A stretch of 64,000 bases of DNA from Deferribacteraceae bacterium UBA6799 (GCA_002452335.1 DKFJ01000010.1:77559-141558); one strand, 5' to 3'. Positions 25,855-34,926 are shown, counted from the first letter of the stretch. Made by a program: numbers and translations. The notes: generated by a model from the sequence alone, not told the origin.

Positions 25855-26693
25855 AGCTGATATGCCTCATAAAGCGATGATCTCGCCTCGTCGGGGCTGA
25901 TGTGGCTTCCGGCTATTACTATCTCGGTTTTGTGCTTCAGGCGGGCGTTATAGATGTCGTGTTCCGCCGTTGCCTGTTCCTCGAAACTTTTTCCCATCAC
26001 TTTCAGTTTTCCGGCGAAGTTATCCTCCATTATGGTTCTGATGAAGTTCTTCACCGCCTCTTTGTGCAGTGAACCCTTGCCGTGACCCATGGAAACGGAT
26101 ATATCTATTTTCAGACCGGAGAGTGTCTCGAGCATTTTAAAGTTTTCGCCCAGATCGCTTCCCAGAACGTTGTCCACAAAGTCAACGGCGGGAGCCTCTA
26201 TGGTGAGGTTCAGCTTGCGGAAGATTTCCCACTGGTTCACCTGGTCGTACACATCGCCTATGAAGATGGGGCTGGCGCCCGCAGCGGCATCGCCGGACAA
26301 CCAGCGGACGAAATCGGAAAAGCCGGATACGGAAGGTCCGAAACCGCCGGAGAGCGTCAGTATCGCCTGACGGTCTGTGTCGATGAGAGCGTAGCTGACA
26401 TCGCCCAGACTGCCTCCGTCCAGAGGCGCTTCCTGTATCTGTCCGTCTCTGTTGAACCAGACGGGTAAGAATATTTTTTCTTTTATAAGGCTCACAGGGT
26501 AAAGTTTTCTGTCGGAGAGCTGAATGGGCTCAAAAATCTTGAACATGAGCTCACAGCTTTTTCCATCGAAAAAACCATAGTCCATTCCGCCTTCCGCCAT
26601 AGCCTCCAGCTTGTATTCCAGATCCTGATAGAAGGTGTCCAGAGTGGATTCGAGCCTGTAAAAATTCACCGTGATGTTTTTTCTTTCTGCCAT
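25803..26693 (-). CDS. Hypothetical protein of 296 residues
   Basis: Not recognised with confidence. No signal peptide or membrane helix; acidic, mixed alpha/beta, beginning MAERKNITVNFYRLESTLDTFYQDLE. Near residue 190 it has a strand-helix KIDISVSMGHGKGSLHKEAV, then a stretch ending in Asp/Glu-rich helices. The start at 26693 has AAGGA 7 nt upstream; the frame stays open to 26723. It converges on the capsule-type gene and diverges from the thiamine-binding gene. Confidence 0.7.
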   Translation of the reverse strand: MAERKNITVNFYRLESTLDTFYQDLEYKLEAMAEGGMDYGFFDGKSCELMFKIFEPIQLSDRKLYPVSLIKEKIFLPVWFNRDGQIQEAPLDGGSLGDVSYALIDTDRQAILTLSGGFGPSVSGFSDFVRWLSGDAAAGASPIFIGDVYDQVNQWEIFRKLNLTIEAPAVDFVDNVLGSDLGENFKMLETLSGLKIDISVSMGHGKGSLHKEAVKNFIRTIMEDNFAGKLKVMGKSFEEQATAEHDIYNARLKHKTEIVIAGSHISPDEARSSLYEAYQLHLDDIEAAAARGLEDE

Positions 26694-26770
26694 TGTAAAA
26701 TCCTTGAGTTTGTGTGTGGTCATCTTATACTAACTTCCATAGTAATAAAACATTTTTTAAGGAGAAAATC

Positions 26771-27067
26771 ATGAGCGCAATGGCTTTTGTTTCCATATCG
26801 CCCCTGGGCAACGGCGAGAGTGTTTCCGGATATGTCGCCAGAGCTGTGAAGGTTATCAGAGAGAGCGGTCTTAGCTGGGAGCTGACCCCTATGGGTACTA
26901 TCATAGAGGGCGACAGTCTGGAAGATGTGCTGAAGGTGATAAACAGAGCGGTGGATACACTAAGCGAGTGCAACAGGATATCTGTTTCCGTTAAGATAGA
27001 TTACAGAAAAAATAAACCTCTGGGAATGAACAGTAAAGTTGACTCTGTTATGAAAAAACTGGGCTAA
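26771..27067 (+). CDS. MTH1187/YkoF-like thiamine-binding protein
   Basis: 98 residues, with the small ferredoxin-like fold family UPF0045: AFVSISPLGNGESVSGYVARAVKVIRESGLSWELTPMGTIIEGDSLEDVLKVINRAVD. Family members bind thiamine or related pyrimidines. AAGGAG precedes the ATG at 26771; the longer open frame upstream lacks a site. No thiamine genes are next to it. Confidence 0.85.
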   Translation: MSAMAFVSISPLGNGESVSGYVARAVKVIRESGLSWELTPMGTIIEGDSLEDVLKVINRAVDTLSECNRISVSVKIDYRKNKPLGMNSKVDSVMKKLG

Positions 27068-27131
27068 AGGCTCAAGATGACGGCATCCTGACCGAAAATA
27101 TAGTTATACACTATTTTTTTGGAGCAGGGAC

Positions 27132-27323
27132 ATGTTGCAAAATGAACCAAAAGAGAGTTTTACTGACTTTCAGGAACGCATAAAAGAACTGCATCTTATT
27201 ATCAAAAGCTGTGAAAGACACGGCAGCCAGACCGATGAACAGGTGGGCAGACTGAAGAAAGTTGTGACAGGCATGGAGGAAGTGCTGAAAAAATCTCTCT
27301 GCGCAACAGGCAGAGGAGCTTAA
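27132..27323 (+). CDS. Small coiled-coil protein
   Basis: 63 residues, mostly one amphipathic helix (DFQERIKELHLIIKSCERHGSQTDEQVGRLKKVVTGMEEVLKK). No family is named. GGAG lies 12 nt before the ATG, and it ends 3 nt before the next gene, so the pair is one operon. Confidence 0.6.
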   Translation: MLQNEPKESFTDFQERIKELHLIIKSCERHGSQTDEQVGRLKKVVTGMEEVLKKSLCATGRGA

Positions 27324-27326
27324 TTC

Positions 27327-27809
27327 ATGAATTTCAGCCTCGATCCATACATGACACTGCTTGCAGGCGCATCCGTTACAGCGTTGTTTGTGCTGTGGTA
27401 TATAGGCAGGACACTGCACCAGAACAGACAGATAAAAAAACTGTGCATGGGGCTGTGTGACTGTATAGCGGTTTTGAGAGATACGGATGACGCTGTCTGT
27501 TTTGGCGATCTTTCCGCTGATGAAAAGAGATCGTTCGCTCAGATCCAGCAGGCGTTCAATCAATATATAAAACCCAGCGTGAAATACAGACAGAATCTTC
27601 TGTCCGCCCTGAATACACTCTGCGGGACATCATACAGTCTTTTTGACATGCACGACTGTTTTGAGAACAGCAGGATCAATTCATTCTTCAAAGACGTGGT
27701 GGAGAAGAGCGGTTTTCTTTTTATCAATGTGGTGTATATGTCCGGTCTGGAACAGAGCGGGTTTTATATCCGGCTCACAACTGACGGCAAGCTCGCAGAC
27801 AGATTATAG
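27327..27809 (+). CDS. Hypothetical membrane-anchored protein
   Basis: 160 residues with one N-terminal membrane helix (MTLLAGASVTALFVLWYIGRTL) followed by a soluble domain of unknown type with five cysteines scattered through it. The gene is coupled to the preceding small coiled-coil gene and ends at a strong terminator. Confidence 0.65.
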   Translation: MNFSLDPYMTLLAGASVTALFVLWYIGRTLHQNRQIKKLCMGLCDCIAVLRDTDDAVCFGDLSADEKRSFAQIQQAFNQYIKPSVKYRQNLLSALNTLCGTSYSLFDMHDCFENSRINSFFKDVVEKSGFLFINVVYMSGLEQSGFYIRLTTDGKLADRL

Positions 27810-27810
27810 A

Positions 27811-27840
27811 AAATAACCCCGCTCACAGGCGGGGTTATTT
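27811..27840. terminator. Bidirectional terminator between 27809 and metE
   Basis: Perfect 12-bp inverted repeat AAATAACCCCGC / GCGGGGTTATTT with a 6-nt loop serves two convergent genes. Confidence 0.85.
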
Positions 27841-27842
27841 GT

Positions 27843-30095
27843 TTAGACACTGATCTCTTCTTTCTTTTTGTTCTTCGTCTGACTCTCTCTGAAGAGCGCC
27901 GCCGCCGCTGTCATATTTTCCAGCGCGGATATTGTCTCTGCCCAGCTTCTGGTCTTCAGCCCACAGTCAGGGTTTATCCACAGGTTTTCTATGTCTATAT
28001 ATTTCAACATTTTTCTGATGAGATACATTATTTCTGTGACACTGGGTATTCTCGTGCTGTGTATGTCGTATACTCCCGGACCTATGCCGTGCTCATATTT
28101 CTGTTTTTTGAAACTGTCCAGTATAGTCATGCTGCTTCTGCTCGCCTCTATGCTGATAACATCAGCGTCCATGGCGGATATATACGGCATCAGGTCGTTA
28201 AACTCGCTGTAGCACATGTGGGTGTGTATCTGTGTTTCATCGCTGACACCGGAAGACGTGAGACGGAAACTTCTGACAGCCATGTTCAGATACTGCTCTC
28301 TGGATTTTTTATCCAGCGGGATGCCTTCGGCAAACGCCGCCTCGTCTATCTGGATTATTTTTATTCCGGCTTTTTCCAGCTCCGCTATTTCATTTCTAAG
28401 CGTCATGGCTATCTGCCGGCATATTTCCTCTCTGCTGATATCCTCTCTGATAAAGCTCCACTCTGTGATGGTGACGGGACCAGTCAGTATCGCCTTAACG
28501 GGTTTTTTCGTCAGCGATGCGGCGTATCTGATCCATTTCAGAGTGAATATTTCGTCAGCGGAGATGTCGCCGTATATTACAGGCGGTTTTACACATCTGC
28601 TGCCATAGCTCTGCACCCAGCCGTTCTCTGTGAAGCACATACCGTTCAGATTCTCAGCGAAATATTCCACCATGTCGTTTCTTTCCGGTTCGCCGTGCAC
28701 GAGCACATCCAGCCCCAGTTTTTCCTGCTTTATTATGTTTTCTCTGATTTCGTTGAGCATCATGCTTTCATAGTTTTCTTCTGTGATCTCATTGCTTTTC
28801 AGAGCTTTTCTGAGAGAGCGGATCCGGGCTGTCTGAGGGAAGGAGCCTATGGTTGTGGTGGGCAGGGGAGGGAGACTCAGTTTTTCCTTCTGGATCTCTT
28901 TTCTGACGCTGTATGGGCTTTTGCGGTTCAGCATTTCTTCTGATATCAGAGAGTCAGCGCCATCTGCCAATCCTGATGTCAGGTTATGGTCTGACAGAGT
29001 TAAAGAGGCGTTCTGGGCTTTATCAGCGGTCTGTCTCACCTCGGCGCATTTTTGCACCGCAAACGCCATCTTTGAGAGAATCTCTTTGTCCATGCCTGTT
29101 TCGCCTGCGGTGTCTATAGGGCAGTGGAGCAGGGAACAGCCGGAGCCGACCATCACTCTTTCTGTGCCCAGAATATCCGACAGGCGCCTGATCACGCGGG
29201 CTGAGGCGTCTGTATCAGTTTTCCAGATGTTGCGACCGCTGACTACTCCCGCGGAGAGCGACATATTATCAGGCAGAGATTCCGCTATGTTTTCAGCACT
29301 GGCTGCGCATGATGTCATATCTATATGCGCGGCGTCATACCCTGTGCCTGATACCAGCTTCATATTAGCGAGAGGATCTCCGAAGTAGGTTGTCATTATC
29401 ATCTTAATACCCGGAGCGCTGTCTTTCAGCTTTTTGTGTACGGCTGCGAAGATTTCCTTTGCTCCGGCGTCCATTTCCGTGCAGAGCACGGGCTCCTCTA
29501 TCTGTACCCATTCGCATTGTCCGGAAAGTTTTTTCAGCAGGGTCACATATGTGTCCGCTATTCTGTCCGCCAGCGCCCATCTGTCGCCGCCGAAAGAAGA
29601 CAGAGACAGAAAAGTGACAGGTCCTATCAGAGCGGGTTTCGGGTCATATCCGTTCTGGTTTGCCAGTTTTACGTCTGCCAGAATGTTTTCGCTCATGTAT
29701 TCCTGTCTCGGTTCTGAAGACAGTTCCGGGACTATGTAGTGATAGTTGGTGTTATACCATTTCTTCATAGCCAGAGGTTTCAGGTTTTGCAGGGAGTCCC
29801 CTCTCGCCATGGCAAAATATGTGTCCGCCAGAAGAAGTTTTTTGTTAATGAACCTCTCCGGAACCATGCCCAGCATTAGTGCTGTGTCCAGAACACGGTC
29901 GTAGTAAGAAAAATCCCCGACTGTCACCATGGACAGTCCGGCTTTTTTCTGTGTCTCAAAAGAGGTCAGTTTGATTGTTTCGGCGGTTCTTTTCAGATCG
30001 CCCAGAGTTGTTTTGCCGTTCCAGAATGTTTCAAGGGCTGTTTTGAGTTCTCTGTTAGCTCCTATCCGCGGGAACCCGAGTACATGTGTCAACAT
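27843..30095 (-). CDS. metE: Cobalamin-independent methionine synthase
   Basis: 5-methyltetrahydropteroyltriglutamate-homocysteine methyltransferase of 750 residues. N-terminal repeat domain begins LTHVLGFPRIGANRELKTALE. The catalytic C-terminal barrel includes TTIGSFPQTARIRSLRK, DVLVHGEPERNDMVEYF, the IQIDEAAFAEGIPL loop, HTHMCYSEF with the zinc His/Cys pair, and NPDCGLKTRSW with another zinc cysteine. Expression is likely repressed by B12 through the riboswitch directly upstream. Confidence 0.97.
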   Translation of the reverse strand: MLTHVLGFPRIGANRELKTALETFWNGKTTLGDLKRTAETIKLTSFETQKKAGLSMVTVGDFSYYDRVLDTALMLGMVPERFINKKLLLADTYFAMARGDSLQNLKPLAMKKWYNTNYHYIVPELSSEPRQEYMSENILADVKLANQNGYDPKPALIGPVTFLSLSSFGGDRWALADRIADTYVTLLKKLSGQCEWVQIEEPVLCTEMDAGAKEIFAAVHKKLKDSAPGIKMIMTTYFGDPLANMKLVSGTGYDAAHIDMTSCAASAENIAESLPDNMSLSAGVVSGRNIWKTDTDASARVIRRLSDILGTERVMVGSGCSLLHCPIDTAGETGMDKEILSKMAFAVQKCAEVRQTADKAQNASLTLSDHNLTSGLADGADSLISEEMLNRKSPYSVRKEIQKEKLSLPPLPTTTIGSFPQTARIRSLRKALKSNEITEENYESMMLNEIRENIIKQEKLGLDVLVHGEPERNDMVEYFAENLNGMCFTENGWVQSYGSRCVKPPVIYGDISADEIFTLKWIRYAASLTKKPVKAILTGPVTITEWSFIREDISREEICRQIAMTLRNEIAELEKAGIKIIQIDEAAFAEGIPLDKKSREQYLNMAVRSFRLTSSGVSDETQIHTHMCYSEFNDLMPYISAMDADVISIEASRSSMTILDSFKKQKYEHGIGPGVYDIHSTRIPSVTEIMYLIRKMLKYIDIENLWINPDCGLKTRSWAETISALENMTAAAALFRESQTKNKKKEEISV

Positions 30096-30199
30096 TGCGA
30101 TGCTCCTTTAAAAATATTAAAAGAGCGGACGGGTCATGGCACAGATATGTATTGAGATACTGGTATTCAATGCTTCTGTCTGTGACGCGAGACAGTCCT

Positions 30200-30362
30200 G
30201 CTCTTTATGCAACGGGTCGTCTTCTGGCTTCCGGCTCCTTTTGATCGTCTGTGCCTTCCCGCTTATGCAGTGGCGCAGACAGGATTGATGCCGGTTACAG
30301 CGGCGCGTCCGCGACGGATTCTCACCGTCTTCCGTTTCCCGTTGATTCAGGCGCACACTATA
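30200..30362 (-). promoter_or_regulatory. Cobalamin riboswitch upstream of metE
   Basis: Read on the minus strand the leader has the class hallmarks in order: AACGGGAA, GGTGAGAATCC, the CGCTGTAACCGG segment, GCCACTG, GGGAAGGC and AGCCAGAAGAC. Downstream, AAAGAGC-A-GGAC at about 30198-30211 can pair with GTCCGCTCTTT next to metE, followed by T-rich sequence, as part of an expression platform. B12 would turn off the B12-independent enzyme. Confidence 0.93.
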
Positions 30363-30492
30363 ACCAGTTTGTAATGAAAATGCAAAAGAAAAGATTCTGA
30401 GGGAAGCAGGTAAAATTTTCCCTTCGATATATTCAGATTCATGAATAGTCCAGAATAATCCTCAAAAACGGCAATTTTTTCCCGGATTTTTT

Positions 30493-30508
30493 TGGCACGC
30501 AACTTGTT
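30493..30508 (+). promoter_or_regulatory. Sigma-54-type promoter
   Basis: TGGCAC at 30493-30498, 5-nt spacer, then TTGTT at 30504-30508, close to the -24/-12 consensus TGGCAC-N5-TTGCW. It lies 36 nt before the 30545 start. Confidence 0.6.
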
Positions 30509-30544
30509 AATACTATTGCGTCAGATAAATCAGGGAGCATAAAA

Positions 30545-30952
30545 ATGGCACACCTTGCATCGGATAAAACAGAAAGATACTTACAGCAAGCTGATCTCGG
30601 CAGCGATTTTCATGTCGCCTCACCGGAAGAGCAGATTCTGGACAGAGTATATGACTTTCCGGATGCTCTGCCTGAACGCGCCATGGATATGCTGGTTGAT
30701 CTGGCGAGTGACGACTCTGTGACGAACAGAGAGATGGAATTCATATATTTTCAGATAGTTACACTTCCGCTGATGGCAAAATCAGGCATGTTCGCCGACC
30801 AGAAGCCCAGATATCTTTCTGAGAATAAATGCAGTTTTCACGACTATATCAGATACAGGCTGAACCGCCTGAACTATATGGGGCGCAACGGATGCGACCC
30901 GAAATTCTGCGAGCGTATCAGACAGCTCCTCTGGAGATTTACTGTCGTTTGA
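30545..30952 (+). CDS. Hypothetical cytoplasmic protein with probable sigma-54 control
   Basis: 135 residues with no recognised family. Soluble, mostly helical, beginning MAHLASDKTERYLQQADLG, with Asp-rich helices and a basic C-terminal half (YIRYRLNRLNYMGRNGCDPKFCERIRQLLWRF). CAGGGAG precedes the ATG. A sigma-54-like promoter directly upstream implies activator-dependent, conditional expression. Confidence 0.68.
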   Translation: MAHLASDKTERYLQQADLGSDFHVASPEEQILDRVYDFPDALPERAMDMLVDLASDDSVTNREMEFIYFQIVTLPLMAKSGMFADQKPRYLSENKCSFHDYIRYRLNRLNYMGRNGCDPKFCERIRQLLWRFTVV

Positions 30953-30956
30953 CGTT

Positions 30957-31055
30957 TGCTCCGTCCCTTATGGGGCGGATACCTGACTACGGCGTCGAAA
31001 GCGTGACTTGTTCACGGAAATACTGTCCTGGGGGTGTAGTTGATGACACCCCCGT
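30957..31055 (+). ncRNA. Candidate structured 3' region or small RNA
   Basis: Three hairpins in a row: TCCGTCCC / GGGGCGGA (30960-30979), CGTGA / TCACG (31002-31016) and GGGGGTGT / ACACCCCC (31030-31053). The last could be a terminator, but the T-run is weak. No family matched by eye. Confidence 0.3.
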
Positions 31056-31150
31056 CCTATTTTCAGCCCTCTTATCATCCAGCCATTAATAGAACATTAT
31101 CCGGTTTACTATGTCATAATTTATAAATCACAAATACTTGGAGATGAAAC

Positions 31151-31549
31151 ATGAAGTATAACGGATCGTGCCTTTGCAAAGCTGTGACTTTTGAGGTTGA
31201 CGGAGATTTCGAGAATTTTTACCTCTGCCACTGCGAACGCTGCCGGAAGGACACAGGTTCTGCCCACGCCGCTAATCTTTTCTCTTCATCCGCTAAGCTG
31301 ACATGGCTCTCAGGTGAAGACCGGGTAAAAACATTTGACTATAAATCTGGTCATATTAAAAGTTTCTGCGCAGAATGCGGCTCAGCGCTTCCCAACATTC
31401 AAATGGGTGGATCTCTGCTGATGGTTCCCGCCGGAAGTCTGGATGTTGATGTGAATATCAGGCCGCAGGGGCATATTTTTTGCGCCAACAGGGCTAATTG
31501 GGATAATGAGCTCGAAAAGGTTCAGCGGTTCGAAAAACTGCCGGAATAA
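31151..31549 (+). CDS. GFA family (glutathione-dependent formaldehyde-activating enzyme-like) zinc protein
   Basis: 132 residues with the GFA zinc-site cysteines: C7-x-C9, C26-x-C28-x2-C31 and C73-x2-C76 (SFCAECGSALP). HAANLFSSS and MVPAGSLD are also typical. Most family members have no proven function. A GGAG site precedes the ATG. Confidence 0.9.
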   Translation: MKYNGSCLCKAVTFEVDGDFENFYLCHCERCRKDTGSAHAANLFSSSAKLTWLSGEDRVKTFDYKSGHIKSFCAECGSALPNIQMGGSLLMVPAGSLDVDVNIRPQGHIFCANRANWDNELEKVQRFEKLPE

Positions 31550-31551
31550 AA

Positions 31552-32562
31552 TCAGAACTGCATGGACACGCTGACCACTCCGAAATCCTGACGGTGGCTG
31601 ATCTGCGCTTTAAATTCTCTGGAACGAATGACATGTGTGTACGCTATGCGGACATTCTGCATAGTCATGACCACCCCTGCCTGAATATCACCTACAAGGG
31701 GCTCTTTGTCCACGCTCTCACCGTCACGGAAGGTGTTGCCGTCCAGAAAGATATTTCTCGCAACCGCTCTTGCTTCCGCTCCGGCGAACAGATACCATCC
31801 GAAGCTCTTCTGAGGATTAAAAAAACCAGAGCTGGGCAGGCTGGGCTGAATGCGTGGAGGACCATAATCTGACGGAAGCTTTTTTCCTATGCGCAGGGTC
31901 ACGCCCGTATTGATGTAGGTGAATACGTTTCCCAGCACGCCCCCGGCGTGGGGCGTCACATCGAATGGCATTCCTGCAAACGATTCTGAAACAAAACTTC
32001 TCCAGCTTCGCTGATAAGTTAATATAATCCCTGGCTCGTTCTTAAGCTGGTGACTCCATCCCTGCGGTTCGTCTATGTGCATTGTCTTGTGGACAAAAGT
32101 CTGCGTTTCGTCAGCGAAAGACGCCGGACCCACAACCCCTACGGTCATCTCCAGCTGATCCAGCCTCTGACCTGTTTCGGCTATGAGACCGACAGAGCCG
32201 TAAAGCCATCCGGCATAAGGGCGGTCATCAGAAGGCGGGTTCTGCACTGTGATGTCGGTGGGGGTATACATATTTTGTCCGATTGTATAGTTAGCGTGAA
32301 CAATGGACTGAATGGGGAAAAACGGCACCAGACCGGCAGCCCGGATAGCCCAGTCAGTTTTTTTACCCGGGGTAACGAGCCATGACGCACGGACGCCGTT
32401 AGTATAGTAACGGTCACTGTGGAAGATATCGTTCTCCATAACAAAGCTGAGCGTATTTTTGTCTTTTATTTCGTCAGCAGACACGGTCTGCGGTACGAAC
32501 CAGCAAAAGACAGTCAGCGCCAGAGCTGTCATTATCGCCCACCCGTGAAAGGTCAAATACAT
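31552..32562 (-). CDS. Lipid A deacylase LpxR family protein
   Basis: Outer-membrane beta-barrel of 336 residues with a signal peptide (ALALTVFCWFVPQTVSADE). The segment FVMENDIFHSDRYYTNGVRASW matches the catalytic N-terminal motif of LpxR (DUF2219). The other strands and the C-terminal phenylalanine (VSVSMQF) fit an outer-membrane protein. LpxR removes the 3'-acyloxyacyl chain of lipid A. I place the start at 32562, with AGGAG 10 nt upstream, because the upstream alternative lies inside the neighbouring lipoprotein gene. Confidence 0.85.
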   Translation of the reverse strand: MYLTFHGWAIMTALALTVFCWFVPQTVSADEIKDKNTLSFVMENDIFHSDRYYTNGVRASWLVTPGKKTDWAIRAAGLVPFFPIQSIVHANYTIGQNMYTPTDITVQNPPSDDRPYAGWLYGSVGLIAETGQRLDQLEMTVGVVGPASFADETQTFVHKTMHIDEPQGWSHQLKNEPGIILTYQRSWRSFVSESFAGMPFDVTPHAGGVLGNVFTYINTGVTLRIGKKLPSDYGPPRIQPSLPSSGFFNPQKSFGWYLFAGAEARAVARNIFLDGNTFRDGESVDKEPLVGDIQAGVVMTMQNVRIAYTHVIRSREFKAQISHRQDFGVVSVSMQF

Positions 32563-32582
32563 CCGCCAGCTATCTCCTGTTT

Positions 32583-33215
32583 TTATGGTTTCTCTACGGT
32601 ACAATTCTGGAGAGCTTTTAAGTTTACATCTGTAGCATCAAAGGTAAAATCTTTGCTGCCGTCAGTATTTTTACCAAAATTCTCCACAGCTAATTTAATC
32701 AGAACAGGCATAACATCGGCAAGTGTTTTGGTTTCATCCTGACTGAAAACTTTTCCCTGCCAGATAGGAGCATGGTCTGTTTTGCCTTTATCGAAAAGCT
32801 TAATATCCAGAAACTTTGTAAACTCTTTGGTGCTGGACGGCGCTGTTGATGTTCCTATAAAGGTGCCGATAGAAGCTCCGCTTTCCATGCCGCCGTTAAA
32901 CATGCCAAAACCGAAGCTGAAATTTCCGTCAATCTCCGGCTTATTTTTGGCGCCTGTAACCCCGAACGAGGGAGAGATTACAAAACTATGATTATTCTCG
33001 TTTCTCTGCCAGCCAATGCATGCCAGCTGTGTTTCAAGAGTTCTGATATATTCCATGGCTTCAAGGTCTGTCTTTATATCAGAAGATAAATCAAAAGAAT
33101 AGGTCTGATCTTTATAATCTTCCTGACCTCCATAGCCGGTTATATTTACTTTATAGCTGGTTGCGCATCCGAACAGCGCCATCAGCATAAAAGTTGAAAA
33201 AATTAATTTATACAT
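32583..33215 (-). CDS. DUF4136-like lipoprotein
   Basis: 210 residues with lipobox LMALFGC near residue 16. The mature part (YSFDLSSDIKTDLEAMEYIRTLETQLACIGWQ...) resembles DUF4136-type envelope lipoproteins, but the match is by pattern only. GGAGGA lies 9 nt before the ATG at 33215. It sits 20 nt upstream of the LpxR-like gene and may be co-transcribed. Confidence 0.68.
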   Translation of the reverse strand: MYKLIFSTFMLMALFGCATSYKVNITGYGGQEDYKDQTYSFDLSSDIKTDLEAMEYIRTLETQLACIGWQRNENNHSFVISPSFGVTGAKNKPEIDGNFSFGFGMFNGGMESGASIGTFIGTSTAPSSTKEFTKFLDIKLFDKGKTDHAPIWQGKVFSQDETKTLADVMPVLIKLAVENFGKNTDGSKDFTFDATDVNLKALQNCTVEKP

Positions 33216-33267
33216 AATATGTTCCTCCATTACTATCAGTTTTAAGCTTTAGATAAATTTTCATGAG

Positions 33268-33417
33268 CTACAGGATCTTCCGTCCCTGAATCACCCGGAC
33301 AAGAACCATCAATAATGCGATAACAAGAAGGATATGGATAAATCCTCCCATAGTATATGAAGATATTATGCCCAAAAGCCAAAGGATAATAAGCACTACA
33401 GATAAAGTCCAAAGCAT
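33268..33417 (-). CDS. Lmo0937-like/DUF5670 small membrane protein
   Basis: Only 49 residues, two hydrophobic segments (TLSVVLIILWLLGIISS and GGFIHILLVIALLMVLV), ending VIQGRKIL. This is the architecture of the small Lmo0937 family, often found with stress genes. AAGGAG lies 7 nt before the ATG. It is flanked by a BON-domain lipoprotein, another stress-type envelope gene. Confidence 0.82.
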   Translation of the reverse strand: MLWTLSVVLIILWLLGIISSYTMGGFIHILLVIALLMVLVRVIQGRKIL

Positions 33418-33443
33418 ATGCACTCCTTTCACCGTGCGCGGTG

Positions 33444-33758
33444 TTATTTTACTATCAGGCTGTTTCTTACTGACTGAACGCCTTTAACTGCGCCGGCCAC
33501 TTCTTCAGCTCGTTCTACAGTCTGGGGTGAGTCAACGAATCCGCTTAGCTGAACCTGACCTTTGTATGTTTCAACACTGATCTGGAATGACTTAAGCGAC
33601 TTGTCACTGATAATAGCCATCTTTACTTTCGATGAAATGACTGTGTCGTCAATATACTCTCCGGAGCTTTCATGCTTGGGAGTAGCGGCACAGCTGAAAA
33701 GCAACACTGCTAAACATATGTACAGTAACGGGTTTAATACTCTGTTAAGTTTCATCAT
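33444..33758 (-). CDS. BON domain lipoprotein (OsmY-like)
   Basis: 104 residues. Lipobox AVLLFSC, then a single BON domain: IDDTVISSKVKMAIISDKSLKSFQISVETYKGQVQLSGFVDSPQTVERAEEVAGAVKGVQSVRN. BON proteins bind membranes or phospholipid and are often stress induced. A start two codons apart (33758 or 33755) cannot be resolved. Confidence 0.88.
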   Translation of the reverse strand: MMKLNRVLNPLLYICLAVLLFSCAATPKHESSGEYIDDTVISSKVKMAIISDKSLKSFQISVETYKGQVQLSGFVDSPQTVERAEEVAGAVKGVQSVRNSLIVK

Positions 33759-33938
33759 AGTTTTACACTCTCTTGGGTTTATTTAAAATTAAATTATTCT
33801 AATTATAATATTGGTCCGAGAATAAAATAGTCAATGAGTATAAATATTGTTGTTGATAAGTTGCTGTTGAAATAGAATATATATTATTATGTAGCTTTGC
33901 CGGTGTATGTTAAGAAAAAATTAACAAAAACTGCGGGT

Positions 33939-34859
33939 TTAATCAAATTCCTTAAGAGTATTAAAAACTCCATCAACGGAGATTCTTCTCATGCATCTGT
34001 TTTCGGGGCACGAAAAACATCCTCTGGTCTCGCAGGGAGAGCAGGGGAGTCCGGATGCTATCACAGCAGCGTTCTTGGGCGCCGTGTGCGCCGGGTCGGT
34101 GGGACCGTACAAGGCTGTTATAGGTGTTTTGGTGCAGGCGGCCAGATGTGTCAGCCCGCTGTCGTTGCCGATGAACCTTTCGGCGTTCGCTATCAGTCTG
34201 TAACAGTCGGACAGGGTGGTTATGCCTGTGCGGTCGTATATCCTGTTTCCGGTCAGCGGAAGCGTATCTCTGCTGTCTCCCAGTATAACCACAGACAGCT
34301 CCGTTCTTTGGAGTATCATCTCTATCAGCTGAGGATATTTGTCCCATATCTTCTGAGGGGACGACATCTTGACATTGTGTCCGCCTCCGGGGGCTATGGC
34401 TATGTATTTTTCCGTGGGAACATCAATGTCTGACTGGTCCGGGACAAAGACATATCCGGACATGTCAGTCTGTTGTCCTGTGAGGGCTGAAACAGCTTTC
34501 AGACAGTCGTCCGCCCTGTGACCTCTGCTCTTCACGCATATCCTGTTCTTTATGCCAGCCAGCAGAGGCAGAGCCTGCCAGCGTCTGTCGGTGTTCAGCG
34601 TCAGCGACACGTCATATCCTTTCAGCATAGAGATGATTTTCACAGCTTCGCCGAACCTGCCGGACAGGCTGTGTATTCGTGTCATGGAGAATGTTCTGAT
34701 GTTTGTGACAGATGGATTGGCAGCCAGCACATGTGAGTATTCATAGGGGCAGAAAACGTCTATGACGGCATGGGGATAAAAATCCCTCAGCGATCTCACG
34801 GCAGGGGTGATCAGCAGCAGGTCGCCTATCGCTCCTGATTTCAGTACGGCTATCTTCAT
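33939..34859 (-). CDS. Glycosyltransferase family 9 (heptosyltransferase-like)
   Basis: 306 residues. GT9 features are the N-terminal IAVLKSGAIGDLLLITPAVRSLRDFYP and the donor-site region RFIGNDSGLTHLAACTKTPITALYGPTDP. The C-terminus has a Cys cluster (CSPCETRGCFSCPENRCMRRI), seen in some family members. It likely transfers heptose to the LPS inner core. It stands alone, so the exact step is unknown. Confidence 0.88.
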   Translation of the reverse strand: MKIAVLKSGAIGDLLLITPAVRSLRDFYPHAVIDVFCPYEYSHVLAANPSVTNIRTFSMTRIHSLSGRFGEAVKIISMLKGYDVSLTLNTDRRWQALPLLAGIKNRICVKSRGHRADDCLKAVSALTGQQTDMSGYVFVPDQSDIDVPTEKYIAIAPGGGHNVKMSSPQKIWDKYPQLIEMILQRTELSVVILGDSRDTLPLTGNRIYDRTGITTLSDCYRLIANAERFIGNDSGLTHLAACTKTPITALYGPTDPAHTAPKNAAVIASGLPCSPCETRGCFSCPENRCMRRISVDGVFNTLKEFD

Positions 34860-34867
34860 GATGGATA

Positions 34868-34902
34868 CAAAAAAGCCGAACCCAAAAGGATCCGGCCTTT
34901 TA
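34868..34902 (-). terminator. Intrinsic terminator after rpsT
   Basis: Imperfect stem read on the minus strand (AGGCCGGATCC / GGGTTCGGCT with G-U pairs) followed by six T. It lies between rpsT and the GT9 gene. Confidence 0.65.
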
Positions 34903-34926
34903 TATTAGATTGGTTAGAATTTAAGA

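Noticed and set aside
30117..30356. 79-codon frame on the minus strand before metE
   Set aside because: Lies wholly within the cobalamin riboswitch; the conserved RNA boxes explain the sequence.
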